Assembly: GCF_028401425.1 (NCBI RefSeq)
Contig: NZ_JAQOMS010000002.1
Span: forward strand, 2,418,001-2,482,000
Direction of reading: 5' to 3'
DNA length: 64,000 nucleotides
Origin: Psychrosphaera algicola
Lineage (GTDB): Bacteria > Pseudomonadota > Gammaproteobacteria > Enterobacterales > Alteromonadaceae
The notes beneath the pieces were generated by a model. It did no database searches. It was not told the origin of the DNA and was given only the letters and a program-made list of their open reading frames with translations. The translations under genes and the position numbers were made by a program. This document shows, one piece after another, positions 20,658 through 29,713 of the stretch. The first letter of the stretch is position 1. Every line of letters begins with the position of its first letter.

Positions 20658-20697
20658 TTGCTTTCAATTAACAGATTTATTGGTTAATTGAAAGCAA
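20658..20697. repeat. 15-base perfect inverted repeat upstream of motX
   Basis: Arms TTGCTTTCAATTAAC and its exact complement are separated by 10 bases (AGATTTATTG), between the S41 peptidase stop and the motX start. No T run follows on either strand, so a simple intrinsic terminator is doubtful. A regulatory hairpin or a protein-binding site for motX is possible. Confidence 0.85.
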
Positions 20698-20712
20698 GTA
20701 CTAGGCCATTCC

Positions 20713-22058
20713 CTAAAGTAAGTTTTTGGCTTTAATCGGCCCTTTGGAAAAGTCGACGGGTGGAGAAGGAATAAATTTAGCTTTTGCCCCGCCATTTCGA
20801 TTTTGAGGCGACGCTACGGCACTCGCACTACAACTGTCATTGGCAAGGTAATATAGCCCTTCTGCCAACAATGGATCAGAATCAACACCCCAATCCCCTG
20901 TAACGACATCATTCACTGGGCAGTCAACACTCAGACCATCAAAGTAGTCACCAAAGCCTACTGCGTTCTGAGTTTGGAAGTTAATTGCAAAAACCACATG
21001 GTCGCATATTTCTTCTGGATACATACCAACTGGTTTACCACAGGTATTTTCGCCTACGATGACAACTTCTACGAATGGGTCTAACGCATTGATAACTAAT
21101 TCACTCGCTGAACAACTGCCACCAGTGGTTAACACAATAACTCTGTCGAGATTCATTTTTTCAAAGCCGGCCCCTAAACTAAAGTACGACGTTTGGTCGC
21201 GACTCGATTGTTTATCATTGTGAACGTACTTTACAAAAACTTCATTCTCAACTTCATCTCCCGCGATTTGAGTACTCAATTGCTTTGCGACACGGATTAA
21301 ACCGCCGCCGTTGTATCTAACGTCTAATATCATTTCGTCGATGTTTTGATCAGCAAACTCATCAAACGCGACGTTAAGCTCCTGTTCAGATCGAGAATCA
21401 AACGAATCGAAAACGAGATATCCAACTTTTTAGCTTCGCCTGCGATAGTGACATCTTTAACCTGTGTCGCCATTACAGTATTGGCCGTTATCGAGCCTTT
21501 ACTAAACTGAGTATCTATTGTTGAGCCGTCTGGTTTTAAAATTTCAACATCAATAGTATGCCCTGCTTCATTAGGGCCAAATACGGTATTCAACGTCGTT
21601 GTGCCTGCTGCAACCTGAGACAATATTGTCGCCATATCAACACCTTCGACGCCAACGATGGTATCACCGCGACGAAGACCATTCTGCGCTGCCGAACCCT
21701 CTTCAAAAACATATCTGATCTTAAGACCATCATTATTTTCTGTGGCCGAATGAGAAAAGCCATAGCCAAAGAACACTGACTTTTGATAATCGTCATATTC
21801 TGCTGTAGTCATTGCAAAGCTAAATCGGTCTTGAGGAACGCGAAGACTCGCAAGTGCTTCTTTGATATCAGAATGCTTTTCAGGGTTAAACGATTGTGCT
21901 AAATCGCCATACCAAAAATATTCATCGTCCAGAAAGTCATATAATCGATTGTTGGCATCCGGTGCTGAACACTGACCATAAGTAACGTCACCGTCAGTTT
22001 TCAAACAACCGGATAAGCTAATACTTATAAGAGCGACAAAGAGGGATTTTATGTACAT
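20713..22058 (-). CDS. S41-family (C-terminal processing-like) serine peptidase lipoprotein (frameshifted)
   Basis: About 448 residues. Lipoprotein signal MYIKSLFVALISISLSGC (Cys18). A PDZ domain lies near residues 100-180 (GSAAQNGLRRGDTIVGVEGVD), then the S41 core: MILDVRYNGGG and the nucleophile motif TTGGSCSASELVINAL, then GENTCGKPVGMY. One G is missing near 21427 (repair gives KKLGYLVFDSFDSRSEQEL). Periplasmic or outer-membrane-anchored protease with unknown substrate. It lies between motX and the PEP-CTERM-like gene and is set apart from the latter by a bidirectional terminator. Confidence 0.85.
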
Positions 22059-22154
22059 GTATTTTATCCTTAAACTAATTCATCATTAGATTATCGAAAA
22101 AAACCTAGGAGTACATCTAATTATAGAAAGAAATTTCGCGAATGCTGTAAACAA

Positions 22155-22176
22155 AAAGCCACCTTCCGGTGGCTTT
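22155..22176. terminator. Bidirectional terminator
   Basis: AAAGCCACC-TTCC-GGTGGCTTT, a 9-base perfect stem, with T-rich flanks on both sides, just beyond the PEP-CTERM-like gene stop. Confidence 0.85.
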
Positions 22177-22194
22177 ATTTTAACTCTAATAAAT

Positions 22195-22832
22195 TTAGGC
22201 GTTTTTTCTACGGTAATGAATACCCATCAAACCAAATACAAACAGTGCAATAGACGCTGGTGCAGATACTGCAGCAAAAACCGGCGTATAGTCGCGAATT
22301 AACCAACTACCACCAGCTAAAGGCGTATCTTTGTCCCAAACCCAATCAACCTTTTCAGGTGCAGCGCCACCAATAAACTGGACAGCTTCTATTTCACTTA
22401 TGGTACACCAGCAACATCAGTTCCCGACATACCCATTGTAGCGAGTGCACCATTGCCTACGTCATCTAACGTGTTGCCAAATAATTGGATAAAATCAAAC
22501 ATATTACTTTCGTTTAAAATAAGTGTGCCTGAAATATCAGCAAAAAAGTTAAATGCCATAAATTGAATTTCAAAGATTTGTGCGTAGCGCCAGCCAGTCG
22601 AAAACTCTGAAGTTTCGCTTAACGTTTCATCTAAAACTGAGTCCGCTAGGTCAGCGGTGATGTCATTGAAGCTTATGTCTAGCGTCTCTGTTAAATCTAA
22701 CCATTCGGTCATTTGACCTTCGATGTTAGTAATCGTAGTTCTACCATTGTCGATAAATTCAACAATTGGAACAGCCTGGGCTTTACCCGTGACTAAAATG
22801 CAAAGCAACATTGCGATTGACAAAATTTTCAT
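22195..22832 (-). CDS. PEP-CTERM-like sorted exported protein (frameshifted)
   Basis: About 212 residues. Signal peptide MKILSIAMLLCILVTGKAQA, a body without recognisable catalytic motifs, and, after one base is restored near 22400, a C-terminal tripartite tail: VSAPAS, then hydrophobic IALFVFGLMGI, then HYRRKNA. This matches the PEP-CTERM sorting-signal pattern (a VPAP/VSAPAS-type variant) recognised by exosortase. The protein is probably exported and processed at the C-terminus. No exosortase lies in the window; the partial TPR protein at the right edge could belong to such a system, but this is not shown. Confidence 0.75.
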
Positions 22833-23031
22833 ACAACAACCTCTAAATTAGGAAATGAACAATCCATGTTGAATAAACAACTATCATTCGTCGAATGTAG
22901 TTTTAATATATCAATAACAAAGCAATTAATGAGCCAACAAAAACAAACTCTTTAAATACAACAATATAAGTATTACCGAAAATATAAAAAAAGCCAAGTG
23001 TAAAATTTATCGACACTTAGTAAATACAAAA

Positions 23032-23050
23032 AACCGCCATGATGGCGGTT
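23032..23050 (-). terminator. purA terminator
   Basis: AACCGCCAT-G-ATGGCGGTT stem with a T run on the minus strand after it, 18 bases beyond the purA stop. Confidence 0.85.
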
Positions 23051-23067
23051 CTTAAAAACAATTCTAC

Positions 23068-24363
23068 TTACGAAAACGGGTTACGTAAAATCATTGTTTC
23101 ATTTCTGTCAGGACCAGTAGATATGATATCCATTGGCACGCCAGTGATTTCTTCTAAACGTTTAATGTAGTTTTGCGCAGCTTGTGGCAAACCTTCAAAA
23201 GTTGTAACGCCAAAAGAGTTTTCAGACCAACCTGGAACACTTTCATATAAAGGCACAACAGCATCATACCCTTCAGCGGCCATAGGTGGAACGTCAACAA
23301 CTGAACCATCTGCTAATTGATAACCTATACAGATTTTTATTTCTTCTAGACCATCAAGTACATCAAGTTTTGTTAAGCAGAAACCTGTAATTGAGTTAAT
23401 TTGAACTGCACGTTTCATTGCAACGGCATCAAACCAACCTGTGCGGCGTTTACGGCCTGTTGTTGCGCCAAACTCATGACCTTTAATGCCTAAGTGTTGG
23501 CCAACTTCACAATCAAGTTCTGTTGGGAACGGGCCTGAACCAACGCGTGTTGTGTATGCTTTTACAATACCAAGTACATAGTCTAAGTAACACGGACCAA
23601 AACCTGCACCAGTTGCAACACCACCAACAGTTGTGTTTGAAGACGTCACATACGGATATGTACCGTGGTCAATATCAAGAAGTGTACCTTGGGCACCTTC
23701 AAACAAGATTGACTCACCAGCAAGGCGTGCAGCGTCTAATAACGACGTTACATCAACAACCATAGCTTTAAGTATGTCAGCGACAGCCATTGCATCGTTA
23801 AATGTCTTTTCAAAGTCGACAGGGTCAACTTTGTAATAATTAACTAAAGAGAAGTTATGGTACTCAAGAACTTCTTTTAGTTTTTCTTTAAATTGCTCTG
23901 GATTAAACAAATCGCCAACACGTAGGCCACGACGTGCTACTTTGTCTTCATAAGCTGGCCCAATGCCACGGCCGGTTGTGCCGATTGCTTTATTACCACG
24001 TGCGATTTCACGGGCTTGGTCTAGAGCGATATGATATGGAAGGATAAGCGGGCAAGCTTCAGAGATAAGTAAACGCTCTTTAACAGGAACGCCTCTTTCT
24101 TCCAACATTTTGATTTCAGTCATCAAAGCGTCTGGAGATAATACAACGCCATTACCAATAATACATTTTACGCCATCGCGTAATACCCCAGAAGGGATTA
24201 AATGCAGTACTGTTTTCTCACCGTCTATTACTAACGTGTGACCCGCATTGTGGCCACCTTGATAACGTACAACGTAATCAGCCTTGTCAGTTAGTAAATC
24301 AACTACTTTACCTTTACCTTCGTCACCCCATTGGGTGCCTAAAACTACAACGTTTTTGCCCAT
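23068..24363 (-). CDS. purA: Adenylosuccinate synthetase
   Basis: 431 residues, intact. First step from IMP to AMP: joins aspartate to IMP using GTP. GTP/IMP-binding NVVVLGTQWGDEGKGKVVDL at the start, GHNAGHT, TTGRGIGPAYEDK, and FEGAQGTLLDIDHGTYP are diagnostic. Located after DUF2065 as in the E. coli hflC-yjeT-purA order. Confidence 0.98.
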   Translation of the reverse strand: MGKNVVVLGTQWGDEGKGKVVDLLTDKADYVVRYQGGHNAGHTLVIDGEKTVLHLIPSGVLRDGVKCIIGNGVVLSPDALMTEIKMLEERGVPVKERLLISEACPLILPYHIALDQAREIARGNKAIGTTGRGIGPAYEDKVARRGLRVGDLFNPEQFKEKLKEVLEYHNFSLVNYYKVDPVDFEKTFNDAMAVADILKAMVVDVTSLLDAARLAGESILFEGAQGTLLDIDHGTYPYVTSSNTTVGGVATGAGFGPCYLDYVLGIVKAYTTRVGSGPFPTELDCEVGQHLGIKGHEFGATTGRKRRTGWFDAVAMKRAVQINSITGFCLTKLDVLDGLEEIKICIGYQLADGSVVDVPPMAAEGYDAVVPLYESVPGWSENSFGVTTFEGLPQAAQNYIKRLEEITGVPMDIISTGPDRNETMILRNPFS

Positions 24364-24489
24364 TTCATTTTCACTCAGAAAAAATTAGGCGGGGATTCTA
24401 TCAAAATTGCGGGGTAAAGATCACCCGATTTGGCAAAAAAGATTCACATTGTTTATTAAACACCTGAATTTATTAGATAAAAATTAAAC

Positions 24490-24672
24490 TTAACGAAACA
24501 TTAAAAGCACGATTCCAAGTACAAACAACACACCACCAACAAATCGGATGCCACTTATTGGTTCATCTGCTAACTTTCTAATGTAGTTTTGCCATATTTT
24601 TGGGAACAATAACGGCATCATTCCTTCAACTATTAATACAAGTCCAATTACGGTTAACCATTCTATCTGCAT
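24490..24672 (-). CDS. DUF2065 family small membrane protein (YjeT-like)
   Basis: 60 residues. Two likely membrane helices (LTVIGLVLIVEGMMPLLF and FVGGVLFVLGIVLLMF) with a short polar loop IRKLADEPISGIR. This small protein occurs between hflC and purA in E. coli and relatives; function unknown. Confidence 0.85.
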   Translation of the reverse strand: MQIEWLTVIGLVLIVEGMMPLLFPKIWQNYIRKLADEPISGIRFVGGVLFVLGIVLLMFR

Positions 24673-24737
24673 TTTTATCTCACTACATTACGTGGCATAA
24701 ATACCAAAACTTCATGTATTTATACGGTACCAACAAA

Positions 24738-24758
24738 AAAGGCCCCGTAGGGCCCTTT
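24738..24758 (-). terminator. hflC terminator
   Basis: AAAGGGCCC-TAC-GGGGCCTTT on the minus strand with one internal G-G mismatch and a T6 run. It lies 15 bases beyond hflC. Confidence 0.7.
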
Positions 24759-24772
24759 AACTAGTGGTAAGG

Positions 24773-25648
24773 TTATTTACCTGAGGTTGATTTCATATAT
24801 TTGAAGAAATCGCTGTCTGGTTCGATAACCATAATATCTTGACGACTATTAAAGCTATTTCGATACGCGTCTAAACTACGAACGAAACTGAAAAACTCCG
24901 CGTTTTTGCTAAACGCATCAGCATATACGCGTGCTGCTTGTGCATCACCTTCACCACGTAAAGTCTGCGAATTTTTCTCTGCTTCTGCAATCATAATGGT
25001 AATTCTTGCATCGACATCAGCTCGAATAATTTCAGCTTGTTCACGACCCTCTGAGCGGTGAGCTTTAGCTACTTTTAATCGTTCTGTTCTCATACGTTCA
25101 AAGATATAGTTACTGACTTCAAGTGGTAGATTGATTTGTTTTACACGAACATCCAATACTTCCAAACCTAAATCACTAGAACTTTTAGCGGCAATAATAG
25201 CAGCTTCCATAAGCTCTGTGCGTTCACCAGAAACAATCTCTTTAATTGTACGAGTACCAAATTCAGTTCTTAACGCGTTGTTTACTTTTTGCTTAAGTAA
25301 CTGTTCTGCATTTGCTTTAACGCCACCGGTAGAAAGGTAGTACGTTGCAAAGTCAGAAACACGATATTTGATAAATGAATCTACTATTAAGTCTTTTTCT
25401 CTGCTGTTACAAAACGGTCTGGCACATCGTCCAGCGTTTGAATACGAGCATCTATCATTCGTACTTTTTCAACAAACGGCAGTTTGAAGTGCAAACTAAG
25501 GCTCTTTCACCAATGTGGTACCAGAAGCATCACGCTCAACTTTACCAAACTGAATAACAATAGCTCTTTGACCTTCTTTCACAACAAATAGTGAAGAGAA
25601 AGACATAAGACCAATAAATATTAGGGCTACAATACTAAAGTTTTTCAT
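24773..25648 (-). CDS. hflC: FtsH protease modulator HflC (frameshifted)
   Basis: About 291 residues after repair. One N-terminal membrane segment (FSIVALIFIGLMSFSSLFVV), then the SPFH/prohibitin domain (VKEGQRAIVIQFGKV, RIQTLDDVPDRFVT, KKDLIVDSFIKYRVSD) and a long helical AEIIRADVDARI region. With HflK it forms a large membrane assembly around FtsH. Frame breaks near 25507 (one extra base) and 25398 (one A missing in A5). It starts 2 bases past the hflK stop. Confidence 0.92.
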
Positions 25649-25650
25649 AT

Positions 25651-26803
25651 CTAGTTCCCGCCTCCATTAAATCTGTCGCCACGGCCCGAACGGGACGGTT
25701 GTGGCTGATTAGTTGGACTTGAAGAGCCCGCGTTATAGCCATCTTCTGGACGATTAGACATCACAGGAGTCTGAATGTTTTGCTGCTGCATAATTTTATC
25801 CAATGGCAAATACAACATGTTGCCACTGCCTTTTGTATCGACTAAAACTTTAGATGTATTTGCATACACTTGTTCCATCGTTTCTAGGTAAAGACGATTA
25901 CGAGTCACTTCAGGAGACGCTTTGTATTCTGGAAGTAACTGCTCAAACTTAGCAACTTGACCCTGTGCTGATAAGATTTTGCCTTGTTTGTATGCTTCAG
26001 CTTCTTGACCCATTCGGTTAACTCGACCACGAGCACTTGGCTCAACTTCACTAGCATAAGCTTTAGCTTCGTTAATATAACGAATCTCATCTTCCTGCGC
26101 AGCGATAGCATCATCAAATGCATCTTTCACCTGTTCTGGTGGGCGTGCATCTTTAAAGTTGACGTCAACAACGCTGACACCGAGTTTGTATGGTTCAATA
26201 ACTGTGTTTAATTCATCCCAAGTGTTGCGACGAACTGTTTCACGACCAGCTGTTAAGATGGCATCCATGTTTGAATGGCCAATTACCAGTCGTAACGCAC
26301 TATCTGTAGCTTGACGTAAACTTGAGTCAGGATCAGGAGTAGAGAATAAGTAAAATTTCGGATCAATAACCTTATATTGAACTTCCATATCTACTTGAAC
26401 GACGTTTTCGTCTTTCGTTAACATAAAGCCTGACGCTGGAATTGTACGAATAGTTTGTACATTCACAGGAATAACTTCTTGAATAAAGGTCATCTTCCAC
26501 TGAATACCTTGGATCAACTAACCCGGTGTATTCACCAAACGTTAAAACCACGCCTTTTTCAGCTTCTTTAATGGTATAAATACCAGAAAGTGCCCAAATA
26601 CCTAAAGCCACAATCGCAATAAGTCCAAATCCAAATGGGCTCTGTGCTTTACCACCTTGATTGGAGGATTTACCACCAAACATGCCGTTAAAACGGTTGC
26701 CTAAATCTTTGAAAAGTTCATCCAAATCAGGAGGACCCTGATCTTTTCCACCGCGATTTTTCCACGGATCGTTGTCGTTTTTTCCCGGCTCGTTCCAGAC
26801 CAT
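25651..26803 (-). CDS. hflK: FtsH protease modulator HflK (frameshifted)
   Basis: About 383 residues. Glycine-rich cytoplasmic start (MVWNEPGKNDNDPWKNRGG), one membrane segment (FGLIAIVALGIWALSGIYTI), the SPFH domain (YTIKEAEKGVVLTFGEYTG, IPASGFMLTKDENVVQVD) and a C-terminal Gly/Ser/Pro-rich tail. The partner of HflC. One extra A near 26507 breaks the frame (repair gives VDPGIQWKM). Confidence 0.93.
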
Positions 26804-26904
26804 ACCTTTCTCCAGTACCTATTAGTAATCAATAAATTATTAAATTCGCATCATAACGTGTAGTTAAAGACGAATATCAGTGAATGACACAAACATAACT
26901 CTAT

Positions 26905-28192
26905 TTAGTCATCCAGTTGCCATTTTTCAATGGCATAGCTCATTTGTTTATTTAACTTTTGATGATCGACAGTGGTGATACGTACTTGTAGCACCCATTC
27001 ACCCTTATCATTTATTTTTTCATCTAATATACCATTAAGTGCATAAAGTGCCGCTCTTAACTTACCCTCTGATGGTGGAATACACAAAGTGATATCCAAC
27101 ATAGAAAGGCCCAACAGCTCAGACATTGCGTCGAATAACAGGTCTAACCCCAATTTATTCTGTGCAGACAACCAAACTGAGATTGGCTTGCCTTCATCAT
27201 CGCGTTCAATATGTGGGCGAATATCTTCTAACAAATCGACTTTATTAAATACCAGCAATTGCGGAATATGATCAGCGTCGATTTCTTTCAATACTTCTTG
27301 AACCTGCTCCATATTATCAGCACGGCGGGCATCTGCAACATCAACTACGTGCAACTGTAAATCAGACTCGCGAGTTTCTGTTAATGTTGCTTTAAATGCG
27401 GCAACGAGATCGTGTGGTAGATGGCGTATAAAGCCAACCGTATCAGCTAAAATAACTTCGCCTACGTCTTCAACTTCTATTTTTCGTAGGGTTGGATCTA
27501 ATGTCGCAAACAATTGGTCAGCGGCATACACCTCGGCATTTGTTACCGCGTTAAATAATGTTGATTTACCGGCATTGGTATAACCAACTAATGACACTGT
27601 CGGCACCTCTGCTTTTTACGTGAACGTCTACCTTGTTCGCGCTGCTTTGATACTTTTTCTAACCGTCCCAGAATGTGCGTTATACGAGCACGTAGTAGTC
27701 GTCTGTCAGTTTCTAACTGCGTTTCATCAGGACCACGAAGACCAATACCACCTTTTTGGCGCTCTAAATGAGTCCAACCGCGAATAAGCCTTGTAGAAAT
27801 ATGACGTAGTTGTGCAAGTTCGACCTGCAATTTACCTTCGTGTGTTCTTGCTCGTTGAGCAAAAATATCGAGAATAAGTCCTGTGCGATCTAAAACTCGG
27901 CACTTAAACAACGCTTCAAGGTTTCTTTCTTGGGAAGGCGATAAGGCGTGGTTAAAAATTACGATATCAGCGCCGTCACGTTGCACCGCATCAGCTATTT
28001 CTTGCGCTTTGCCGGTGCCAACATAATATTTTGCGTCTGGTGAGCGTCGCGTTGTTGTTATAACGCCTAACGAAGAAACGCCGGCAGATGACACTAATAG
28101 ACCAAGTTCTTCTAAGTCTTCTCGGTCGTTTTCATTGGAAAGTTCACGTGAACAAGGATTGCTTGTTCACCGCCTTCATATCTATCAAACAA
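26905..28192 (-). CDS. hflX: Ribosome-associated GTPase HflX (frameshifted)
   Basis: About 429 residues. N-terminal domain (VSSAGVSSLGVITTTRR, YYVGTGKAQEIADAV, LDRTGLILDIFAQRART), helical linker, then the G domain: G1 GYTNAGKSTLF, G3 DTVGF, G4 NKVD. Splits stalled or stressed ribosomes. The start is a TTG coding MFDRYEGGEQA, with AGGA upstream; this matches the E. coli HflX N-terminus. Breaks near 28137 and at A5 near 27615 (repair gives RKKAEVPTVSL). Confidence 0.93.
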
Positions 28193-28219
28193 ATGTATTT
28201 CCTGTTTTTAAAAACACAA

Positions 28220-28251
28220 AAAGGAAATACATCGTACGACATATTTCCTTT
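28220..28251 (-). terminator. hfq terminator
   Basis: Stem AAAGGAAATA/TATTTCCTTT with a 12-base interior, followed by TTGTGTTTTT on the minus strand, between hfq and hflX. It would reduce readthrough from hfq into hflX. Confidence 0.65.
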
Positions 28252-28299
28252 ATGGTATGCATTAATTTACCCGTGTAGGCGTAAGCCCTGGATAGGCAT

Positions 28300-28548
28300 T
28301 TATTCTGCGTCTTCTCCACTACCTTGGTAGTGTGGATTTGTCTGGAAAGGACGAGCAGGCACTATCGTTGATATTGCGTGTTTGTAGACCATTTGACTTA
28401 AGGTATTTTTAAGTAAAATCACAAACTGATCAAAAGACTCCACTTGGCCCTGCAATTTAATCCCATTTACAAGATAAATTGATACAGGAATACGCTCACG
28501 TCGTAACGCATTTAAAAACGGGTCTTGTAAAGATTGCCCCTTAGCCAT
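28300..28548 (-). CDS. hfq: RNA chaperone Hfq
   Basis: 82 residues, intact. Sm1 (DPFLNALRRERIPVSIYLVNGIKLQGQVESFD) and Sm2 (VYKHAISTIVP) motifs form the hexameric ring that pairs small RNAs with mRNAs. The C-terminal tail is short and ends acidic (GSGEDAE). Sits between miaA and hflX as in E. coli. Confidence 0.97.
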   Translation of the reverse strand: MAKGQSLQDPFLNALRRERIPVSIYLVNGIKLQGQVESFDQFVILLKNTLSQMVYKHAISTIVPARPFQTNPHYQGSGEDAE

Positions 28549-28781
28549 TGTTCATTCCTTATTGTTATTCTGTTATTTTTATACAAAATGTAGAACATTT
28601 TTAATGTCATGTTCTATGCAACCCCTCGTCATCGCCAACGTCTATTTTTCCTTAATATCACGTTATCGGGTGTTGCTTATGCAAGTTACCACAATATTAT
28701 TGGGGTAATAACTTTAAATTCAAGTAAATCGATCAAATTTCAACCATTACTTCATAATTTAAGCAATATCTTCCTATCTAC

Positions 28782-29712
28782 TTATAAGCTTAGCGAGTTT
28801 ATCATTCGTTGCAAGTTTTCTTTTTCTTTACCTATGCTTAGGTGCGTCACATCGGGCCAGCTTCGTAACCACGTGAGCTGCCTCTTAGCCAATTGACGAG
28901 TCGCTACAACGCCCCTGAAAATCATTTCATCCCAGTCATGTTTGCCGTCAAAATATTCCCACATTTGTCGATAGCCAACACAACGCATGGAAGGTAAGTC
29001 TAAATGCAAATCGCCTCGTTCATAAAGCGACCTAACTTCTTGTTCAAAACCTTGTTCTACCATGTTCAAAAATCGTTGTTCAATTCGATGATGGAGCAAT
29101 GTTTTGTCTTCACACATAAAAGCAAACTGCTTTACTTTATACGGTATCGGCTTTTTTCTTTTTCATTAATGCCGTCATCGTTTCACCACTAATTAGATAA
29201 ATCTCATAGGCTCGGTTAATACGCTGCGGGTCATTAGGATGAATACGTAAAGCGGATTCTGGATCAATTTCAGCTAACTTTTGATGCACACCTTCCCAAC
29301 CAATTTTACTTGCCAATTGCTCAATCTCAGCTCGGGTTTCGGCTTGGGCGACAGGTAATGTCGATATTCCGTCAATCAGAGATTTGTAATACATCATAGT
29401 GCCGCCCACTAAAATTGGCGTTTTTCCGTTTTGGTATGCCGACTCAATTTCCTTCAATGCATCTCGACAAAAGTCAGCAGCTGAATAAGTCTCTAATGGA
29501 TCTAAAAAGCTGATTAACTGATGAGGATGCCGAGCTAATTCTTCGGCCGTTGGCTTGGCTGTTCCAATATCCATGTCTTTATAAATGAGGGCCGAATCCA
29601 CACTTATCAGCTGGCCATTAATACGATCGGCTAATTCCATCGCTAAATCGGTTTTGCCCGAGGCTGTTGGCCCCATTATCGTTATAACCGGATATTGCAC
29701 TGACTGGCTCAT
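28782..29712 (-). CDS. miaA: tRNA dimethylallyltransferase MiaA (frameshifted)
   Basis: About 309 residues. P-loop GPTASGKTDLAMEL near residue 13, DSALIYKDMDIGTAKP, and the tRNA-binding PHQLISFLDP and GGTMMYYKSL blocks; the C-terminal half has MRCVGYRQMWEY. Adds dimethylallyl to A37 of tRNAs reading UNN codons. One extra base near 29130 breaks the frame. Overlaps or abuts the end of mutL. Confidence 0.94.
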
Positions 29713-29713
29713 T

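Noticed and set aside
28609..28896. 95-residue plus-strand open frame near hfq
   Set aside because: Half of it is antisense to the miaA 3' end and the rest is AT-rich intergenic DNA upstream of hfq.
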